Assembly: GCA_021307315.1 (NCBI GenBank)
Contig: JAJSPD010000019.1
Coordinates: 248,001 to 312,000 of the forward strand
Length of the DNA stretch: 64,000 bases
Direction: 5' to 3'
Source of the DNA: Bisporella sp. PMI_857
Taxonomy: Eukaryota; Ascomycota; Leotiomycetes; Helotiales; Helotiaceae
The notes under the pieces were generated by a model, which saw only the letters and a list, made by a program, of their open reading frames with translations, did no database searches and was not told the DNA's origin. This document shows, one piece after another, positions 59,481 through 64,000 of this stretch. The translations under genes were made by a program, and so were the position numbers. How positions within the stretch are numbered: position 1 is the first letter of the stretch; each line of letters starts with the position of its first letter.

Positions 59481-60964
59481 TCAGATGAGAGTAAGTTTCC
59501 ATGAATCCGTGTCCCGGTAGAGCTCTCCATGCATAATGCCATGGATATAGCATTCGCCAATGATGCTCCACGCAGATCCGACTGCCCTGAGCACTACTAG
59601 ATACCTTCCTCCTCCAAATAAGGCAATATGATCTCCCGTATTGGTGTGGCCCGAGATCAAGGCGAAGTATCCCTAATTTTGTGATGCATAATCGCCTTCC
59701 TGCCGTGTACATGAGGCCTTTAAAGAATTGTTCCATCTCGTCATCTTAGTTTATATCTCTACTTCTTACCCATAAATCTTGCCTCTGTACTTCCGTATGA
59801 ATAATTCCAGAGCTCTGAGAATATGCAACAGGAAACTCTGTCTTAGTGTTTTATATAAGACAAAAACTGCCGCTTGACAATGGCTGGCAAGATCCCCTGC
59901 GGATACCCAACGAGTACTGTACTTAGAAATGCATCGATTATGCTTCAACCTGAAACATACCTTTCGCCCTGCGCTTTCCCTGCCACGGCTTCCCAATCCT
60001 GAAAGATCTTGCCCTTTCCCTCAGGGCATACAATAAGTCCTATACTTGAAATCGTGTCAATGATTGTTCCGTCGGTGATCAATTGCTTCCTATCTGGTGT
60101 GAATGTCACGGAGACACTCATTTCCCCCCCGGCTTCGCAGAAGTTTGGTTCGCGTTTGTATCCGAGAGGCGGGGGGGTTTCAACCTCGATGGTCCAGCCC
60201 GGTACCCAAGAATGGAGGTCTTTTCTATTGGATGCGACACCAAGGCACTGAAAAATATTGAAAATTTTGTCCTTTTGTATAAATGCTTTGGCTAGATGAG
60301 TATAGAGTGTAGTTACATCCAGTTGATAATTCACCTCTATACCAAGTGAAACCACATCTTTTGGGTCTGCTATGCCTAAGATGCCAAACACTTTGTCTCG
60401 GGGATCTGAGGATTTCATTTCTTGATAATCTTCTAAAAGAAACAAAACGGAGTGAAACTCCTCTCATGCGAACTGTGCAGAAGTTTGCATGATCTTAAGA
60501 AAGGAACCCCATGGTCTGCGAACAGTTCCCTCGCCAAGACTCAGACGATTGACGGTAGCAAAGGTAACAATAAACATACTTCGAGAGATCTCATCCGGTC
60601 CACAAAAGATCTGCATATTATCCCCAGATACAACGAGCTCTTGAATAACCCAGATTCTCGAGAAATACGGCAACCTGTCGAGTTGCCAAAATGGCTGGTA
60701 CAAATCCCGTCGATTTTGCAATGCATCGAGCTTGGGATGTGTCAAACACCATGCGAGCCATGGACTATACAAAAACGGCTGGCTCTCGTTGAATGCAAGG
60801 TGGGCATCGAGTAGGTACGGAACTAGTTCGAATCCTTTTCTCGTCTGGTCATTGCTAGGGCCGAGCCATACCAGAGTTCGGCTTGCAGTTTGGTAAGTGA
60901 CCTTCATTTGCTGGACGGGCTGTGTGAGCCACCTTTGCGAGTTCGTGTTCATGTCTTCTAACTG
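59481..60964 (-). pseudogene. Truncated HET-domain (heterokaryon incompatibility) pseudogene
   Basis: The frame opens inside a HET domain: NTNSQRWLTQPVQQMKVTYQ followed by ASRTLVWLGPS, then SRIWVIQELVVSGD and DPRDKVFGILGIAD, all HET hallmarks. The N-terminal HET block (SYTWG and the D-x-CINQ motif) is absent upstream. An in-frame TGA at 60464-60466 splits the domain from its continuation. Near the 3' end ITKLG shifts frame at the CCC of 59671-59673 (one extra base) into YFALISGHTNTGDHIALFGG and IIGECYIHGIMHGELY, the usual HET C-terminal end, stopping at 59481. A probable intron starts with GTATGT near 59957. HET proteins trigger cell death after fusion of incompatible hyphae; this copy cannot make a complete one. 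Confidence 0.75.
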
Positions 60965-61674
60965 CCAATGACTGATATTAATTTAAGACTTATGTAAGTA
61001 TCAAGAAGGAGATCATGGATCAAGGAGAGAAACTCGCCCTAGTAGCGGGTAAGTAGAGAGGAAGGAACATACGCGGTGATGACCCGACCAGGACCTGCAT
61101 CTTGTTGCCACCATCCTAGGACAATTCAAGGGAACAAAATAGAACAACAATTCATACTAAGTAAACAAATTGCAAGAAGTACAAGAAAATATCACTAGTA
61201 AGCATCATAGACCTACCGCAAATCTACAAATTAAGCTTTGTCATTAGTATCATAATAGACATCCTATTGATGCTCCGATCATACGAAGGTCGTTACTTAC
61301 TCAGCGCGATTGCAGGAAGTCGCATCACAACAGCCAAAAAGGCATTTCTTGCCACGTTATACCATGTACCATGTACTAAACAGGAAATGAAACAGCAGAG
61401 TCGAAATATACCGTACTTGATCCCCTTGCATCACCCACACTCTCTTTAGTCAATCCCGCATCAGCAAAGCCTCATTCTTTTGAATAACAGAAGCAGAAAA
61501 CACAACGCCGACTTCATAGCTCCACTGGTAGCCACTCGCTGCAAACCAATTGGTTTTTTAAGTACGTGTGTATTAACTCTTGAAGGAATCAAAGGAGTCG
61601 CAGACGCCAGTCATATATTCTGATGACCTCTGATTTTGGAGTATATGTCTACACAAACAAACTCAATAGTAGTC
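60965..61674. other. Intergenic between the HET pseudogene and HET gene
   Basis: This is where the missing start of the HET pseudogene should be; no HET motif is readable on either strand. Confidence 0.5.
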
Positions 61675-63414
61675 TCACTGCATCCTGTCGGAGCGGTAAG
61701 CTGGCAAATACCGTTCATCAGGTAATGAGACCGTTCTATCTAGAATGAGACTTGGAAGCCGGCCGGTTGTGCTAAATATCTCAGATTTTACCTCGACCTC
61801 TACACTTCGATCGTAATGAGCTTTCACGATTTGTACTTTAATTTCCTGAACGCATCGGTAAAATTCCAATTGGTGTTCAAACGTGACAGAAAAATGCTGC
61901 TCCCAATGAGTTTGCCCCGGTGTTCTCATGCGAACCATATCCTGGTTCTGAGCTGCAATCCAGAGAGCATCGTGGACTTCGTGGACTGCATGATCCTTGC
62001 GAGGGCGCAACCCTTGCCGCCAGGACTTTGACTCCGTCTGACGAATCTCACTAGCACAGGACACCCATGGGTGTTCTTTGGGATCAAATCCGACCGCCAC
62101 CGCAAATTTCATCGCATATTGTCCAAAGCGAAACTGGTAAATGTTGAGACCAATGAAGTTGTATGTATCCCTAGCACGAAAAAGCCCAACACCGTGCATT
62201 GTGTGATGATTATGCCATCGCTTTTCGGGGTTTGTAGATAGCAAATCTAAGGAATTGGAATCGTGGCGGAAAGAGAAGTCATATCCTGGACTATATTGCA
62301 AGCCGCTCTGTATCTGGGAAGTTTCTACGACAAGAAATATCGTCCGTAAGGGGCGGTTGAGGTCACTGCCATATGGGCGAGCAAATTCGCTCTTTATTTT
62401 CTCTGAGTTTTCATAGTAGTGGCTGCGGTCATAAACATCCCCTCCAAGATTTTTTAGCGGTAAAGCAATGCCGGATTCTTGTTTACTTCCGCTGAAACAG
62501 TAGAGGTCGAGGACAAGCTCTGGCGTCTCGCCAGCGCGTTGTATAGGCTCTGGGACCTTGAATTGTAGCCCTTTGTTGGTCAGGGTGAAAGTAGGATTAT
62601 AAATCATCGATTGACTTGGTTCGATATCTGTAGCCTCTTCGAAATGCCTTGGGTGTGGAGCAAGCACTCCTGCTCGCCCTTCTGGCTGATTTCTCCAAGC
62701 AAGGATGGTAAAATCATTTCTTCGTCTGATAATCTCTTCCTGAAGCCGAATAAATGCTCTTGCGCCTTCGCCGTATAAGAGGGGCATATTGACATCGAAA
62801 ATTCCCAGTCCACAATATGCTATGTCTTCCACCCTGGTTGTCTGCCTACGACTTAACCATGACATCCTTCTGCATACCGGAATACTATCTAGCATATATC
62901 TCAGGTCGCTTCCACTGCTACCAAGAACCGCTACATCAACCATGGTGATTTCGCCAAGGATGTGTCCCATCTTCTGTTTTGACCCATAGTACTGCCATAG
63001 AGAATCCAAGAAGTCAATTCTGGGCGACGCGATCAGTTCTTGCAGAGTCCAGCCTCGAGTAAACCAGCGGCACGAATGCAATTCCCCGCCTACTTTGAGA
63101 TCGCTGAGAAATACATAGCAGATTGCGGATTTCTTGTACCACTCGTACATAGAATTGATTGCCTCGGTCAGCTCTACACTACTGGATTTGTCGATGCAGC
63201 ATGTATCGATCCAAGCGTAAAGGTATTTTCCCTCCTTGGCGCGCTCACATATTTGTTTTATCTTGATCCAACCCTTCTTGCTAGTCACCCCGGCCAAAAA
63301 GTCCTGGTAAGTGACCTCTTCTTCCTCCCATGTATGGGACAGGATGGCGTAAGCTGGGATCTTGTTTCCGAAGAACTCCTCCAGCTGCATAGTCAGGCAA
63401 TTTATCAGTCTCAT
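61675..63414 (-). CDS. HET-domain protein (heterokaryon incompatibility type)
   Basis: A single uninterrupted exon, 579 aa, read from ATG 63414 (MRLINCLTMQLEEFFGNKIP), the canonical start of HET-E/HET-D type N-terminal domains; an upstream Met at 63432 is possible but less typical. The HET blocks are present: YAILSHTWEEEEVTYQDF, YLYAWIDTCCIDKSSSVELT, INSMYEWYKKSAICYVFLSD, CRWFTRGWTLQELIASP and VEDIAYCGLGIFDVNMPLLY-GEG. The C-terminal half (about 250-579) is not the NACHT-WD repeat module of HET-E; it has no recognised domain. Such genes are numerous and fast-evolving in Pezizomycotina and cause vegetative incompatibility or related self/non-self responses. Confidence 0.9.
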   Translation of the reverse strand: MRLINCLTMQLEEFFGNKIPAYAILSHTWEEEEVTYQDFLAGVTSKKGWIKIKQICERAKEGKYLYAWIDTCCIDKSSSVELTEAINSMYEWYKKSAICYVFLSDLKVGGELHSCRWFTRGWTLQELIASPRIDFLDSLWQYYGSKQKMGHILGEITMVDVAVLGSSGSDLRYMLDSIPVCRRMSWLSRRQTTRVEDIAYCGLGIFDVNMPLLYGEGARAFIRLQEEIIRRRNDFTILAWRNQPEGRAGVLAPHPRHFEEATDIEPSQSMIYNPTFTLTNKGLQFKVPEPIQRAGETPELVLDLYCFSGSKQESGIALPLKNLGGDVYDRSHYYENSEKIKSEFARPYGSDLNRPLRTIFLVVETSQIQSGLQYSPGYDFSFRHDSNSLDLLSTNPEKRWHNHHTMHGVGLFRARDTYNFIGLNIYQFRFGQYAMKFAVAVGFDPKEHPWVSCASEIRQTESKSWRQGLRPRKDHAVHEVHDALWIAAQNQDMVRMRTPGQTHWEQHFSVTFEHQLEFYRCVQEIKVQIVKAHYDRSVEVEVKSEIFSTTGRLPSLILDRTVSLPDERYLPAYRSDRMQ

Positions 63415-64000
63415 CGTGATGAAGGTACGCACTTCAAGTATTTAAAGCTACTCATGAAAGACAAGTAGACAGTTTGATTGAGATGTTGAAGGCCAGATCG
63501 GTATCGCAGACTCCTTCTCATGCACGGCGTTCTCTCAGCCTCGCTCATTGAGCCCAGGGATTGGTTGCCGCCTTCTACAGTATCTGGCTGGGCCACATCC
63601 TCCCACGCCTAGGACTTGAACGACGTCTTGCTATTATGACTTTCTCGTGTGGCTGCCTACGCAGTGCCTGATCGATGCCCGACCTTGAAGCTATTTCTTT
63701 GGTGGGATTATGGATGTGAGATGGCCACTGTGCTGTCACAGAGTATATCGCTCCCCACATTATCCTACCTTAGAAACTTTTAAGGCAAGAATGTCCGGCA
63801 TTCAGTGTAGCACAGGATAAGCAAGATCCCCGAAGTTACATGTGAGAGGGCAGAACCCTAATCACGTGCGCTGTTAAGCAACTCTCAAAATTGCCCGTAT
63901 AGAACGTCTTTCCAGATAACACACAGCCTAGGCAATAATAGGTTTCCACTTCGCCCTCTATAGGCTTGACCTAAGGCGGATTGCATTGTTTCTCACGTGA
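63415..64000. other. Upstream region of the HET gene with two CACGTG boxes
   Basis: CACGTG occurs at 63864-63869 and 63994-63999, 450-580 bp upstream of the HET start. No gene is recognised; the window ends here. Confidence 0.45.

Noticed and set aside
60820..60850. GTTCGAATCC resembling a tRNA T-loop
   Set aside because: It lies in the HET pseudogene and no acceptor stem or anticodon arm can be built around it.

Overview
The window is nuclear DNA of a filamentous ascomycete (Pezizomycotina). The gene content (HET-domain genes, fused ergothioneine synthase, fused MogA-MoeA) and the short GT-AG introns of about 45-70 nt with CTAAY/CTGAC branch sites support this. Leotiomycetes is a reasonable but unproven guess. 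Genes lie on both strands without operons, mostly in divergent or convergent pairs. For nearly every multi-exon gene I placed splice sites by eye; the summed exons are an exact multiple of three and the protein reads through, which is the main internal check on the models.

Layout. 0-0.8 kb: decayed CorA-like transporter. 2.0-11.1 kb: dense housekeeping block with an HLTF-like HIRAN/SNF2/RING translocase, BUB3, GPN2, POP5 and the molybdenum-cofactor enzyme MogA-MoeA. 11.6-16.5 kb: an unknown protein, V-ATPase c'' (VMA16), TFIIA small subunit, a TMEM42-like membrane protein. 16.5-26 kb: sparse and AT-rich, with a decayed reading frame, an O-methyltransferase lacking the usual catalytic His, a tandem pair of RRM genes whose second copy is broken, and a small secreted protein. 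26-29.6 kb: a large unknown Ser/acid-rich protein. 30-40 kb: BQT4-like telomere anchor, Rho-GDI, PPG1 phosphatase, a zinc-knuckle/prion-like protein. 40-45.5 kb: AP-3 beta, an unknown conserved protein, NUF2. 47-51 kb: 13-exon EGT1 for ergothioneine. 52-58.2 kb: a zinc-binding unknown, a secreted alpha/beta-hydrolase, a small helical unknown. 59.5-63.4 kb: a truncated HET pseudogene followed by an intact HET gene.

The genes do not form one pathway. Several serve chromosome biology (HLTF-like, BUB3, NUF2, BQT4-like) but are interspersed with unrelated genes, so I do not claim a cluster. I found no CRISPR array, rRNA, tRNA or intact transposon. I see no clear case for an undescribed system; the best leads are the broken RRM paralogue, the His-less methyltransferase, the intron architecture of EGT1 and the decayed genes at the window's edges.
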